Shown: piece by piece, positions 6,708 through 13,821 of the stretch
How the letters are laid out: each line of letters starts with the position of its first letter
Numbering within the stretch: position 1 is the first letter of the stretch
Origin: Thermodesulfobacteriaceae bacterium
GTDB lineage: Bacteria > Desulfobacterota > Thermodesulfobacteria > Thermodesulfobacteriales > Thermodesulfobacteriaceae
Assembly (NCBI GenBank): GCA_015494725.1
Contig: WGAR01000064.1
Location: 1 to 13,821 of the forward strand
Length of the DNA stretch: 13,821 bases
Reading direction: 5' to 3'
Translations under genes and position numbers: made by a program
The notes under the pieces: model-generated
What the model saw: only the letters and a program-made list of their open reading frames with translations
Told to the model about the DNA's origin: nothing
The model's database searches: none

Positions 6708-7918
6708 GAAAGACGACGGAATTCGAGTTCTTCGATGGCCATGGGAGTGGTGCGCCTTACGATGATCTCCCAGTTCCGATAGCGAAATTTCTCTCCCGGG
6801 CGGGGGATACGTCCGGCCAGTTTGAGGAGGAAGCCTCCCACGGTTTCGTAATCCCCATCCGGTAGATCTATTCCCAGATCCCGGGCGACCTCCACCTCCA
6901 GGAAGGCCTTGACCAGATATCGACCCTCCTCCAGTTTCCGGTAGGCCGGGGGTTCCGATTCCCGTTCATCCAGGAAATCTCCCAGCACTTCCTCCATGAG
7001 GTCTTCCAGAGTGAGGATTCCTATGGCTGCTCCGTACTCATCCACTACCACGGCAAAATCCTCACCGGACCGTTGCATCTCGGAAAGGGCTTCGGAGGCC
7101 GGTTTAAACTCGGGCAGATAGCGCACCGGCCGGAGGTAAGAGCCGAGGGGGGCCTCCAGCGGAGCATCCAGCAGTTCCTGGGCCCGTACCATGCCCACCA
7201 CCTTATAAACCCGATGGCGATATACGGGCAGGCGGGAGAATCCGTAACGGGCCAGGATCCGCAGGGCCTCCTCCACCGGGGCTTCCTCCGGGAGCATCTT
7301 GACCCGCACCAGGGGTACCATGACCTGATCCACGGTCTTTTCCGTGAACTCGAAGAGTCGGGAGAGGACCTTTTTTTCCAGGGGTTCGAGTTGTTCCTCG
7401 GAGGTGATAAGTCCTTTGAGTTCCTCGCGCAGGATCCGGGGAAGGGGCCTTTCCGAGAGACCGAAGGCCCGAAAGGTGCGGTTGAGGAGTCCGGAAACCA
7501 CCCAGACCAGGGGCAGGAGTAAGCGGGAGAGGAGATAGAGGGGAGGGGCCAGGAGCGGGGCCAGGGTGGCGGCCCGGGCCCGGGCCAGATTCTTGGGGAT
7601 GATCTGACCGAAAAGGAGCATTACCGGCGGAAGCCCCAGGAGAGCTATCCAGGGACCGTGACGGGGAAAGATCTCCAGGAGAAAACCGGTGGTGAAGACT
7701 CCGTTGGCGATAACACAGAGATTGAGCCCCAGCAGGGTGGTGGTGAGGAGTCTTTCCGGTTGGCGCAGAAGTTCCAGGGCCAGCCGGGCTCCCAGGTGCC
7801 GGCGGGAGAGATTTTCCAGGTACACCCTTTCCGCCGAAAGGATGGCGATTTCCGCGGCGGCGAAGAAGGCCTCCCCCAGCAGAAGGAAAAGAAAGACCAG
7901 ACTAGCCAGAAGTTTCAT
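6704..7918 (-). CDS. CNNM/CorC-family membrane protein with CBS pair (copy A)
   Basis: The 404-aa protein has the full CNNM layout: a DUF21 transmembrane domain (about 1-150, four hydrophobic segments), two CBS domains (about 195-250 and 262-312, with VMVP and VDEYG...GILTLEDLMEE), and a C-terminal CorC_HlyC domain (about 325-402). Family members are implicated in magnesium or other divalent-cation transport; the CBS pair senses nucleotide-Mg. The name hemolysin C for this family is a historical misnomer. Against the usual family pattern Gly-Glu-(I/L/V)-x-Pro-Lys in the membrane domain, this copy has FGQIIPK (Gln105), and the usual first-helix Ser before the conserved Glu is Ala. ATG 7916-7918 lacks a clear ribosome site but overlaps the upstream paralog by 17 bases, implying translational coupling. 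Substrate not predictable. Confidence 0.88.
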   Translation of the reverse strand: MKLLASLVFLFLLLGEAFFAAAEIAILSAERVYLENLSRRHLGARLALELLRQPERLLTTTLLGLNLCVIANGVFTTGFLLEIFPRHGPWIALLGLPPVMLLFGQIIPKNLARARAATLAPLLAPPLYLLSRLLLPLVWVVSGLLNRTFRAFGLSERPLPRILREELKGLITSEEQLEPLEKKVLSRLFEFTEKTVDQVMVPLVRVKMLPEEAPVEEALRILARYGFSRLPVYRHRVYKVVGMVRAQELLDAPLEAPLGSYLRPVRYLPEFKPASEALSEMQRSGEDFAVVVDEYGAAIGILTLEDLMEEVLGDFLDERESEPPAYRKLEEGRYLVKAFLEVEVARDLGIDLPDGDYETVGGFLLKLAGRIPRPGEKFRYRNWEIIVRRTTPMAIEELEFRRLS

Positions 7919-9158
7919 GTTCGAGCCTGGTAATCAATAGGGTCTGAATACGACGGCCCCGCAGGGACTCCACCCGGAAACGAAATCCGAAACCCTCCAC
8001 CTCGTCCCCTTCGGAGGGGAGTTCCCCGAAGAGATGAAGCACCAGACTGGCCAGGGTCCGGAATTCCCCGGCCGGAAGTTCCGCCCCGGTCTCCCGATTG
8101 AAGTCTTCCACCTGCACCCATCCCTTGACCCGGTAACACCCCGGGGCGATTTCCTGAAGCGGTGGTTCCTTGAGCTCTTTTTCCTGATAGATTTCTCCGA
8201 ACAACTCCTCCAGGACGTCCTCCAGGGTGACCAGGCCGCTTATTTCTCCGTATTCGTTTACCACCAGTGCCAGTTTGACCCGGCGGCGTTGGAATTCTTC
8301 GAGCAGACGACGCACCCGGGTCTTTTCGGGCACGAAGAAAGGCGGGCGCACCAGATCCCCCAGGCGCACGGTTTGGTCCTGGAGTCGGGCCTTGAGCACA
8401 TCCTGAACATAGAGGATTCCCAGAGGGTGGTCCAGATTTTCGCGATATACGGGAATCTTGCGGAAGGGGGCCTTGCGCAGCCGGGAGAGGAGTTCCGGGG
8501 TTACCTCCTGGTCCGGAAGGGCCCAGATTTCCTGTCGTGGGGTCATGATGGCCGAGACCGGGGTCTCTTCGGTCTCGAAGAGACTATAGATAAAACGGCG
8601 TTCCTCCTCACGCAGGGCTCCGGAGTGATAGGCCTCCTCCACCAGGCGCTTGATCTCCTCCTCGGGGGGCACCCGCAGGGAGGGGCCGTGCACTCCGGCC
8701 AGCCGGAAGAAGATCTGGGCCAGCCCCAGCAACAGCCAGCGGAGCGGGGCCAGAAGCGTCTCCGTCACCCGGAGGGGTCTGGCCACCGCACAGGCTACCC
8801 TTTCCCGAAAGCGTACCCCCAGGACCTTGGGAAAGAGGTCCCCCCATAGAAAGAGGATCCCGCTCATCAGGGGATAGGCCAGCCATTTCCCGGCGTGCCC
8901 CAGCCACTGGAAGAAAAACCAGCTGGCCAGGGAGGAGGAAAAGATATCCGCGATTTCGTTCCCCATGAGCACGGTAGTGAGAACCCGTTGAGGGCTCCGG
9001 AGTAGCTGGGCCGCCAGGCGACAGGCGGCCCGCGAGTGACGGGACAGTTTCCGGATCTCCAGACGGCTCAACGAAAAAAGGGCCGTCTCCGAACAGGTGA
9101 AAAAGGCCGAAAGGAGAACAAACAGGGTAATGAGGAGCCAGGTTGACCAGGGGTCCAA
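7902..9158 (-). CDS. CNNM/CorC-family membrane protein with CBS pair (copy B)
   Basis: This 418-aa paralog of copy A has the same layout: DUF21 membrane domain (about 1-150), CBS pair (about 198-254 and 267-322, with IMTPR and VNEYGEISGLVTLEDVLEE), and CorC_HlyC domain (about 335-412). It is likely a divalent-cation transporter or its regulator in the inner membrane. FFTCSETALFSLSR (19-32) matches the family's first-helix motif with Ser23. The Gly-Glu-x-x-Pro-Lys motif reads WGDLFPK, with Asp107 in place of Glu. The start is TTG at 9156-9158, chosen because GGAGGAGG (9169-9176) stands ten bases upstream and the first hydrophobic segment begins straight after; no ATG is nearby. It is first in a two-gene unit with copy A. 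The two proteins share little beyond family motifs, so this is an old pair, not a recent duplication. Confidence 0.88.
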   Translation of the reverse strand: MDPWSTWLLITLFVLLSAFFTCSETALFSLSRLEIRKLSRHSRAACRLAAQLLRSPQRVLTTVLMGNEIADIFSSSLASWFFFQWLGHAGKWLAYPLMSGILFLWGDLFPKVLGVRFRERVACAVARPLRVTETLLAPLRWLLLGLAQIFFRLAGVHGPSLRVPPEEEIKRLVEEAYHSGALREEERRFIYSLFETEETPVSAIMTPRQEIWALPDQEVTPELLSRLRKAPFRKIPVYRENLDHPLGILYVQDVLKARLQDQTVRLGDLVRPPFFVPEKTRVRRLLEEFQRRRVKLALVVNEYGEISGLVTLEDVLEELFGEIYQEKELKEPPLQEIAPGCYRVKGWVQVEDFNRETGAELPAGEFRTLASLVLHLFGELPSEGDEVEGFGFRFRVESLRGRRIQTLLITRLEHETSG

Positions 9159-9195
9159 GTTCTTCTTTCCTCCTCCGGGGTTATCCGGTAAAAAG

Positions 9196-9201
9196 ATAAT
9201 A
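9196..9201 (-). promoter_or_regulatory. Candidate -10 element for the CNNM gene pair
   Basis: Read on the minus strand this is TATTAT, five of six matches to TATAAT. A start about seven bases on would give a leader of some 30 bases including the GGAGGAGG ribosome site. I see no good -35 at 16-18 bases. The same bases read GATAAT on the plus strand, three bases before the ATG of the divergent AI-2E-family gene. Confidence 0.35.
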
Positions 9202-9203
9202 CC

Positions 9204-10271
9204 ATGAATGGGAGATGGGTAACCTATTTTCTGGCCGGGGCCCTGGTGATAGTGGTCTTCGGGGCCCTGCTGCGGTTGCTGGAACCCTTTTTTCGCCCCA
9301 TCTTCTGGGCCCTCATCCTGGGGCTCTATCTCTTTCCGATCAATCGCTTTTTCCGCCGGCGCCTTAAGGGAAGACGGGGGCTTTCGGCCCTTCTGCTCAC
9401 CTTTCTGGTGGTTTTTTTCGTCCTCCTGCCCCTGAGCTTTGTCCTTACCGAGGTTACCCGGCAGGCCCTGGAGATCGTGGGGCAGGCCCGTAAGATCCTG
9501 CAGAGCGGTCCGGAGGGGATTGTTTTCTCCCTCCAGAAATATCCCCGGATCTATGCCCTGGTCAAGAGCATCCTCCTCAAGCTTTCCCCCTTTGAAAATC
9601 AGCTCAAACAGCTTCTTGCTGCGGTGGCCTCCGGCGCCGGTCAGTTTCTCCTCACCCAGGGGAAGGCCCTCTTCCGGAATACGGTCCAGCTTTTCCTGGA
9701 CCTGGTCTTCATGCTCATCACCCTTTTTTATCTCTTCCGGGACGGGGACCTCTTTTATGAAGAGTTAAAAAAACTTTTGCCCACCACCGTGGAGGAGACG
9801 GAAAGGATCACCGGGAAGGTGCAGGAGGTTTTGCGGGCGGTGCTCTTCGGGGGGCTGCTCACCGGTCTGGCGCAGGGGGTGGCGGCCCTTATTATTTACC
9901 TCCTGCTGGGGGTGTCCCCGGCGGTGTTGTTGGGGTTGCTTACCGCGGCTTCCTCCTTCGTGCCCCTGGTGGGGACCACCCTGGTGTGGGGGCCGGTGGC
10001 CATCTATCTGCTCCTTAAGGCCTCGGTCATCAAGGCCCTGATCCTTCTGCTTTACGGAGCCCTGGTCATAAGTCAGATCGATTCGTTACTGCGTCCCTTT
10101 ATCGTGGGTTCTCAGACGGAAATTCATACCCTTTTCCTGTTCTTCAGTATCCTCGGTGGGCTCAAGGTCTTCGGGCTTCTGGGGGTCTTCCTGGGGCCGA
10201 TCATCCTTTCCCTGGCCATCTCTCTGGTGGAGATCTACCGACTCAAGGTCCAAAATGCCCGAACTGCCTGA
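9204..10271 (+). CDS. AI-2E/PerM-family membrane protein
   Basis: This 355-aa integral membrane protein belongs to the AI-2E transporter (PerM/YdiK/YdgG) family. Members are variously linked to autoinducer-2 export, sodium/proton antiport or permease-like activity, so the substrate here is open. It has the family order: two hydrophobic segments near the N-terminus (about 5-48 and 60-83), a long soluble loop (about 84-155), then a cluster of segments (about 158-348). The signatures SFVPLVGTTLVWGPVAIYLL (251-270), QIDSLLRPFIVG (291-302) and GGLKVFGLLGVFLGPIILSL (318-337) are all present. The ATG start at 9204 lacks a ribosome site and follows AT-rich DNA; the next in-frame options would cut the first membrane segment. 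It overlaps mutM by 17 bases. LuxS is not in the window, so the autoinducer link is not supported here. Confidence 0.9.
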   Translation: MNGRWVTYFLAGALVIVVFGALLRLLEPFFRPIFWALILGLYLFPINRFFRRRLKGRRGLSALLLTFLVVFFVLLPLSFVLTEVTRQALEIVGQARKILQSGPEGIVFSLQKYPRIYALVKSILLKLSPFENQLKQLLAAVASGAGQFLLTQGKALFRNTVQLFLDLVFMLITLFYLFRDGDLFYEELKKLLPTTVEETERITGKVQEVLRAVLFGGLLTGLAQGVAALIIYLLLGVSPAVLLGLLTAASSFVPLVGTTLVWGPVAIYLLLKASVIKALILLLYGALVISQIDSLLRPFIVGSQTEIHTLFLFFSILGGLKVFGLLGVFLGPIILSLAISLVEIYRLKVQNARTA

Positions 10272-11058
10272 GGTGGAGACCATCCGTCGCGACCTGCTCC
10301 CCCTGGTGGGAAGCAGGTTGAGGGAAGTAATGATAAAGCAACCCCGGCTGGTCCGGCCGGATCCGGCTACCTTCCGGGACCGGCTCCGGGGGCGAACCCT
10401 GCGGGGGATTTCCCGCCGGGGGAAGCTGCTTATTTTCGACTGGGGAGAGAACCTGCTTTTGGTCCATCTGGGGATGACCGGGGCCCTCATCCTGGCCGGG
10501 GACACCGCGGAACCCTCGCATACCCGGGTGATCCTGGAACTGGACCGGGGGCGTATCTATTATGCGGATCCCCGGGGGTTCGGATGGCTCGAGGCCCTGC
10601 CCCGGGAGGACCTTCCCCGGCACCCCTTTTATCAAAAACTGGGCCCGGAGGCCCTGGAGATCTCCCTGGCCGAGTTTGAGGCCCGGCTGGCGGCTTCCCG
10701 CAGCCGGATCAAGTCCCTGCTTCTCGATCAGCGCGTTCTGGCCGGACTGGGGAACATCTATACCGACGAGGCCCTCTTTCGGGCCGGGATTCATCCTGCC
10801 CGGAGGGCGGCGGATCTCTCCCCGCAGGAGAGGAAACGTCTCTACGAGGCCATAAGGGAGGTGCTCCGGCGGGGGATAGAACTGCGAGGGTCCTCGGTGC
10901 GCGATTATGTGGATGGGCAGGGAAAAAGCGGACGTTTTCAGGAGGAACATTGTGTCTATGGTCGAAGGGGGCTCCCCTGTCCCTCCTGCGGGCGTCCGCT
11001 TCAGTACCAGAAGATCGCCGGACGCGGCACCACCTTCTGCCCTTTCTGTCAGCGGTAA
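10255..11058 (+). CDS. mutM: Formamidopyrimidine-DNA glycosylase (Fpg/MutM)
   Basis: MutM removes oxidised purines such as 8-oxoguanine and FapyG from DNA and nicks the abasic site in base excision repair. The ATG at 10255 is fixed by the family N-terminus PELPEVET, whose Pro2 is the catalytic nucleophile after Met removal and Glu3 the second catalytic residue; an open frame further upstream is not used. The 267-aa length is usual (E. coli 269 aa). Lys57 is in RRGKLLIF as in E. coli. The H2TH region contains LDQRVLAGLGNIYTDEALF (about 161-179). The C-terminal zinc finger has four cysteines in the order CPSC-x16-CPFC, with the damage-contacting Arg in GRGTTF. AAGGT lies upstream in the AI-2E-family gene, which it overlaps by 17 bases; the two are probably co-transcribed. 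Confidence 0.97.
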   Translation: MPELPEVETIRRDLLPLVGSRLREVMIKQPRLVRPDPATFRDRLRGRTLRGISRRGKLLIFDWGENLLLVHLGMTGALILAGDTAEPSHTRVILELDRGRIYYADPRGFGWLEALPREDLPRHPFYQKLGPEALEISLAEFEARLAASRSRIKSLLLDQRVLAGLGNIYTDEALFRAGIHPARRAADLSPQERKRLYEAIREVLRRGIELRGSSVRDYVDGQGKSGRFQEEHCVYGRRGLPCPSCGRPLQYQKIAGRGTTFCPFCQR

Positions 11059-11099
11059 GGCTTCTTACTCCTATCCCAAAACGGGTTTAAACTAAGATT
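11059..11099 (+). other. Short gap between mutM and the RSH gene
   Basis: Forty-one bases with no gene. It holds the eight-base palindrome GTTTAAAC (11085-11092) and a weak -10-like TAAACT (11088-11093) six bases before the GTG start of the next gene. No terminator hairpin and no ribosome-binding sequence are seen. Confidence 0.5.
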
Positions 11100-13268
11100 G
11101 TGAAACGACCGCGTATAGTTCGTTTAAGCGATATTCTGGATCAGATCCAGAGTTATCTGCCCGGGGCCAACACCTATCTGGTGGAGAAGGCCTATGTTTT
11201 TGCCGCCCGGGCCCATGCCGGGCAGATCCGCAAATCTGGCGAGCCCTATCTCTCCCATCCCCTGGCGGTGGCTTACATTCTGGCCCGAATGAGGCTGGAT
11301 CTTCCCACCATCGCCGCCGGTCTTCTCCACGATACGGTGGAGGATTCTCCCTTCACCCTGGAGGATATCCGGCGCCATTTCGGGGATGAGGTGGCCCTGA
11401 TTGTGGATGGGGTAACCAAGCTCTCCTCTCTGCCCTCCACCAGCCGGATCCATCAACAGGCGGAGAACTTCCGAAAGATGCTGCTGGCCATGGCCAAGGA
11501 CCTGCGGGTCATCCTGGTAAAGCTGGCGGATCGGTTGCATAATATGCGGACCCTGGAATTTCAGCCGGAACACAAGCGTCGTCGGATAGCCCAGGAGACC
11601 CTGGATATTTATGCCCCCCTGGCCAGCCGTCTGGGGATCGACTGGCTGAAACAGGAACTGGAGGATCTTTCCTTTAAATACCTGTATCCGGAGGATTACG
11701 AGCGCCTGAAGGCCGAGGTGGAAAAACGGGTGGAGGAGGCCCAGAGTTATGTGGAGGAGGTCAAGAACCTGATCCGGGAGGCCCTGGAGGAACACGGTAT
11801 CCAGGCCCGGGTGCTGGGACGGACCAAACACCTCTGGAGTGTCTATCGCAAGCTCGAACGCTACGGCCTCACCATCGATCAGCTGGATCAGATCTATGAT
11901 CTCATCGGTTTTCGGGTCATCGTCAAGACGGTAAAGGAGTGTTACGAGGTCCTAGGGATCATCCATTCCCTCTGGCCTCCTATCCCGGGGCGTTTCAAGG
12001 ATTACATCAGTCTTCCCAAGCCCAATCTTTATCAGAGCCTTCACACCACGGTGCTGGGGCCCAAGGGAAAACGCATCGAGATCCAGATCCGCACCGAGGA
12101 GATGGATCGCATCGCCAACGAGGGTATCGCCGCTCACTGGCTCTACAAGGAAGGGGCCATTCTTTCTCCGGAAAAGGTCAAGAAATTCGAATGGCTGGAG
12201 CGGCTGGTGGAACTGCAAAAGGAACTCCAGAATCCACGCGAGTTTCTGGAATCCCTGCGTCTGGATCTCTTCCCGGAGGAGGTCTATGTGTTCACCCCGG
12301 ACGGCGACATCAAGGTCCTGCCCCGGGGGGCCACGCCGGTGGATTTTGCCTACGCCATCCATACCGAGGTGGGGAACCACTGTGTGCGGGCCTGGGTGAA
12401 CGGTCGTCTGGTGCCGCTGGATTATAAGCTGGAGACCGGGGATGTGGTTCGGATAGATACCTCGCCCCAGCAGCGTCCCAGCCGGGACTGGCTCAAGTTT
12501 GTAAAGACCAGTCGGGCCCGGAGTCGTATCCGACAGTGGCTGCGGCAGGAGGAAAAGGAGCGGGTGATTACCGCCGGGCGGGAGATGCTGGCCCGGGAGT
12601 TCCGCAAGCGCAAGAAGAATCTGGCGGATTTTCTGGAATCCGAGGAGGCCCTGGAGGTGGCCCGACGTTTCAATCTCCGCAGCGTCGAGGACCTCCTGGC
12701 GGCGGTGGGATACGGGAAGATCACCCCCCTCCAGGTGTTAAAGAAGTATCTCTGCGAGGAAAAGGAACCACCGGCTCCGCGGGATCTACCGGAAAGGGAG
12801 CCGGAGTCTCTGGAGGTTCCCTCCTACGGGGAAGTGCTCCTCATGGATGGCACCCGGGATGTGCTCTTCCGGCTCAGTCGCTGCTGTAATCCGGTGCCCG
12901 GAGACGAGGTGGTGGGGTATATCACCCGGGGAAGGGGGATCTCCGTCCATCGGGTGAATTGTCCCAATGTGGCCGCCCTGGACGAGGACCGGAAGGTGGA
13001 GATCCGCTGGGACAAGGCCGACGGAAGGGCTCATCCGGTGCGGCTATCGGTCATCACCCACGACCGCAAGGGTATGCTGGCCGCGGTCTCCGGGGCCATC
13101 AGTTCGGCTGAGGCCAATATCCTCAAAGCCGAGGTGCAGACCACCCCCGACCGCCGGGCTGTGTTCGATATCGTGGTGGAGGTCACGGACCGCAGCCACC
13201 TGGAAAAGATCATGGCCAACCTGCGGTCCGTGGATGGAGTGCTTAAGGTGGAAAGACGCCTGGCTTAG
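11100..13268 (+). CDS. Bifunctional (p)ppGpp synthetase/hydrolase (RSH, SpoT/Rel type)
   Basis: This makes and destroys the stringent-response alarmone (p)ppGpp. The 722-aa protein has the full long-RSH layout: HD hydrolase domain (about 25-180) with intact His53, HDTVED at 77-82 and KLADRLHN at 141-148; synthetase domain (about 240-350) with RFKDYISLPKPNLYQSLHTT (298-317) and EIQIRT; TGS (about 392-453); helical domain; zinc-finger-like domain with CC at 595-596, His617 and Cys621; and ACT (about 648-720). An intact HD site together with the RFKD motif (rather than the EXDD of RelA) indicates a bifunctional enzyme. No other RSH gene is in the window. The start is GTG at 11100; no ribosome site is evident. 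It ends overlapping rpmB by four bases. I leave the symbol blank because rel, relA and spoT are all in use for this type. Confidence 0.95.
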   Translation: MKRPRIVRLSDILDQIQSYLPGANTYLVEKAYVFAARAHAGQIRKSGEPYLSHPLAVAYILARMRLDLPTIAAGLLHDTVEDSPFTLEDIRRHFGDEVALIVDGVTKLSSLPSTSRIHQQAENFRKMLLAMAKDLRVILVKLADRLHNMRTLEFQPEHKRRRIAQETLDIYAPLASRLGIDWLKQELEDLSFKYLYPEDYERLKAEVEKRVEEAQSYVEEVKNLIREALEEHGIQARVLGRTKHLWSVYRKLERYGLTIDQLDQIYDLIGFRVIVKTVKECYEVLGIIHSLWPPIPGRFKDYISLPKPNLYQSLHTTVLGPKGKRIEIQIRTEEMDRIANEGIAAHWLYKEGAILSPEKVKKFEWLERLVELQKELQNPREFLESLRLDLFPEEVYVFTPDGDIKVLPRGATPVDFAYAIHTEVGNHCVRAWVNGRLVPLDYKLETGDVVRIDTSPQQRPSRDWLKFVKTSRARSRIRQWLRQEEKERVITAGREMLAREFRKRKKNLADFLESEEALEVARRFNLRSVEDLLAAVGYGKITPLQVLKKYLCEEKEPPAPRDLPEREPESLEVPSYGEVLLMDGTRDVLFRLSRCCNPVPGDEVVGYITRGRGISVHRVNCPNVAALDEDRKVEIRWDKADGRAHPVRLSVITHDRKGMLAAVSGAISSAEANILKAEVQTTPDRRAVFDIVVEVTDRSHLEKIMANLRSVDGVLKVERRLA

Positions 13269-13462
13269 CGTACCGCCTTCTGCACCTTGCCGGCCTTTAT
13301 GCACCGGGTGCAGACCCGCATGCGTTTTACCTGGCCGTTGGGCAGTTTCACCCTTACCCTCTGGAGATTGGGATACCACCACCGTCCGGAACGTTTGGCC
13401 GAATGGCTGATCTGATGCCCGGTATGGGGACGCTTGCCGCAAATCTGACAGATCCTGGCCAT
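13265..13462 (-). CDS. rpmB: Large ribosomal subunit protein bL28
   Basis: This 65-aa basic protein is bL28 of the 50S subunit. It has the family start MARICQICGKRP, the HQISHSAKRSGRWWYPNLQ segment, and two cysteine pairs, CQIC at 5-8 and CTRC at 51-54, so it is the zinc-binding (C+) form. ATG 13460-13462 has AGGAGG (13469-13474) six bases upstream. The gene follows the bamA-type gene by 14 bases, and its ribosome site fills that gap, so the two are probably in one transcript. Its TAA overlaps the stop of the RSH gene on the other strand (shared bases 13265-13268). Confidence 0.97.
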   Translation of the reverse strand: MARICQICGKRPHTGHQISHSAKRSGRWWYPNLQRVRVKLPNGQVKRMRVCTRCIKAGKVQKAVR

Positions 13463-13476
13463 GGCTTCCCTCCTGC

Positions 13477-13821
13477 TTAAAAGCTTCCTCCCAGCTGGAA
13501 GTTCCAGTTGCTGCTATCCTCGCCGGGTTTTCTATCTATATTCCATCCGAACTCAACGCGCAAGGGCCCCATGGGAGAGAGCCAGCGTATGCCGAACCCC
13601 ACGCTCTTGCGCAGATCCGAGGTATCAAAACCGTGTTCCTTGTCCCAGACCGTACCGGTATCGAAAAAGAGGACCCCTTTCAGGTTGATGCTTTTGACCA
13701 GGGTGAAGATGGTTTCCGCCTGCATGAAGGCCATGCGGGTGCCTCCGATGCGTTCGCCGGTTTCCGGATCTATGGGACTCACATCCCCGGAGCGATAACC
13801 GCGGATGGAATTCAGCCCTCC
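13477..13821 (-). CDS. bamA: Omp85-family outer-membrane protein, BamA-type C-terminus (partial)
   Basis: Only the last 114 codons are in the window; the 5' part lies beyond the right edge, and a GTG at 13780-13782 is internal, not the start. The fragment is the end of an outer-membrane beta-barrel. GGLNSIRGY near its beginning carries the conserved (V/I)RG(F/Y) motif of loop L6 in Omp85 proteins. KGVLFFDTGTVW and SVGFGIRWLSPMGPLRVEFGW are typical penultimate strands, and the end NWNFQLGGSF is a BAM recognition signal with terminal Phe. BamA inserts outer-membrane proteins and is essential. TamA or another Omp85 member cannot be excluded without the POTRA domains. The usual skp and lpxD genes do not follow; rpmB does, 14 bases on. 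Confidence 0.8.
   Translation of the reverse strand, partial: GGLNSIRGYRSGDVSPIDPETGERIGGTRMAFMQAETIFTLVKSINLKGVLFFDTGTVWDKEHGFDTSDLRKSVGFGIRWLSPMGPLRVEFGWNIDRKPGEDSSNWNFQLGGSF

Noticed and set aside
8034..8849. 271-codon plus-strand open frame opposite CNNM copy B
   Set aside because: Antisense shadow of a clear gene; no recognisable protein features.
10156..10254. N-terminal extension of mutM
   Set aside because: The catalytic N-terminus PELPEVET must follow the initiator Met, so the start is 10255.
11085..11092. GTTTAAAC palindrome before the RSH gene
   Set aside because: Eight bases only, no loop or flanking symmetry; too short to call a regulatory site or terminator.
13475..13484. GCTT/AAGC inverted pair at the end of the bamA-type gene
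   Set aside because: A four-base stem with a two-base loop overlapping a stop codon is not a credible terminator.
1..13821. CRISPR arrays, insertion sequences, tRNA, rRNA, phage genes or a defence system
   Set aside because: I looked for regular direct repeats, transposase motifs and RNA-gene signatures and saw none; the only accessory-type remnant is the decayed DUF4143 ATPase.

Overview
The window looks like chromosomal DNA from a Gram-negative, deltaproteobacteria-like bacterium. Gram-negative is supported by an Omp85/BamA C-terminus and two outer-membrane-type lipoproteins. The heat-shock sigma factor resembles Desulfobacterota/Thermodesulfobacteriota RpoH. The Arg/Glu/Leu-rich proteins, GC-rich DNA and very tight gene packing suggest a thermophile such as a Thermodesulfobacterium relative, but that is inference from general appearance, not a search.

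Layout from left to right. A small unrecognised gene (minus strand, 2-367) diverges from a two-gene plus-strand unit (422-2877): a two-BON-domain lipoprotein and the tRNA-modifying enzyme MnmG. Abutting the mnmG stop is the tail of a decayed DUF4143-type ATPase on the minus strand (about 2878-3437); its ATPase part is missing and it carries an internal deletion with frameshift. Then comes an AT-rich control region with a 35-bp interrupted palindrome (3431-3465) and a good sigma-70-type promoter (TATAAT at 3533-3538) just ahead of a plus-strand three-gene unit: heat-shock sigma factor rpoH, an exported TPR protein and a LolB-like lipoprotein (3546-6707), all overlapping. Two paralogous CNNM/CorC-type membrane proteins lie on the minus strand (6704-9158). 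They diverge from a plus-strand group of an AI-2E/PerM-family membrane protein, the DNA glycosylase mutM and a bifunctional (p)ppGpp synthetase/hydrolase (9204-13268). The window ends with minus-strand rpmB and the 3' end of a bamA-type gene (13265-13821).

Most genes are housekeeping or envelope genes: tRNA modification, ribosome, DNA repair, stringent and heat-shock control, outer-membrane assembly, and probable divalent-cation transport. Three convergent gene pairs abut or overlap at their stop codons, leaving no room for ordinary terminators, and four same-strand neighbours overlap. There is no mobile element, CRISPR array, tRNA or rRNA, and I see no clear candidate for an entirely new multi-gene system. 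The most interesting parts are the rpoH control region (palindrome, pseudogene scar and apparently leaderless promoter), the overlap of a heat-shock sigma gene with two outer-membrane/periplasmic genes, and the pair of CNNM proteins that both depart from the family's usual Gly-Glu pore motif.
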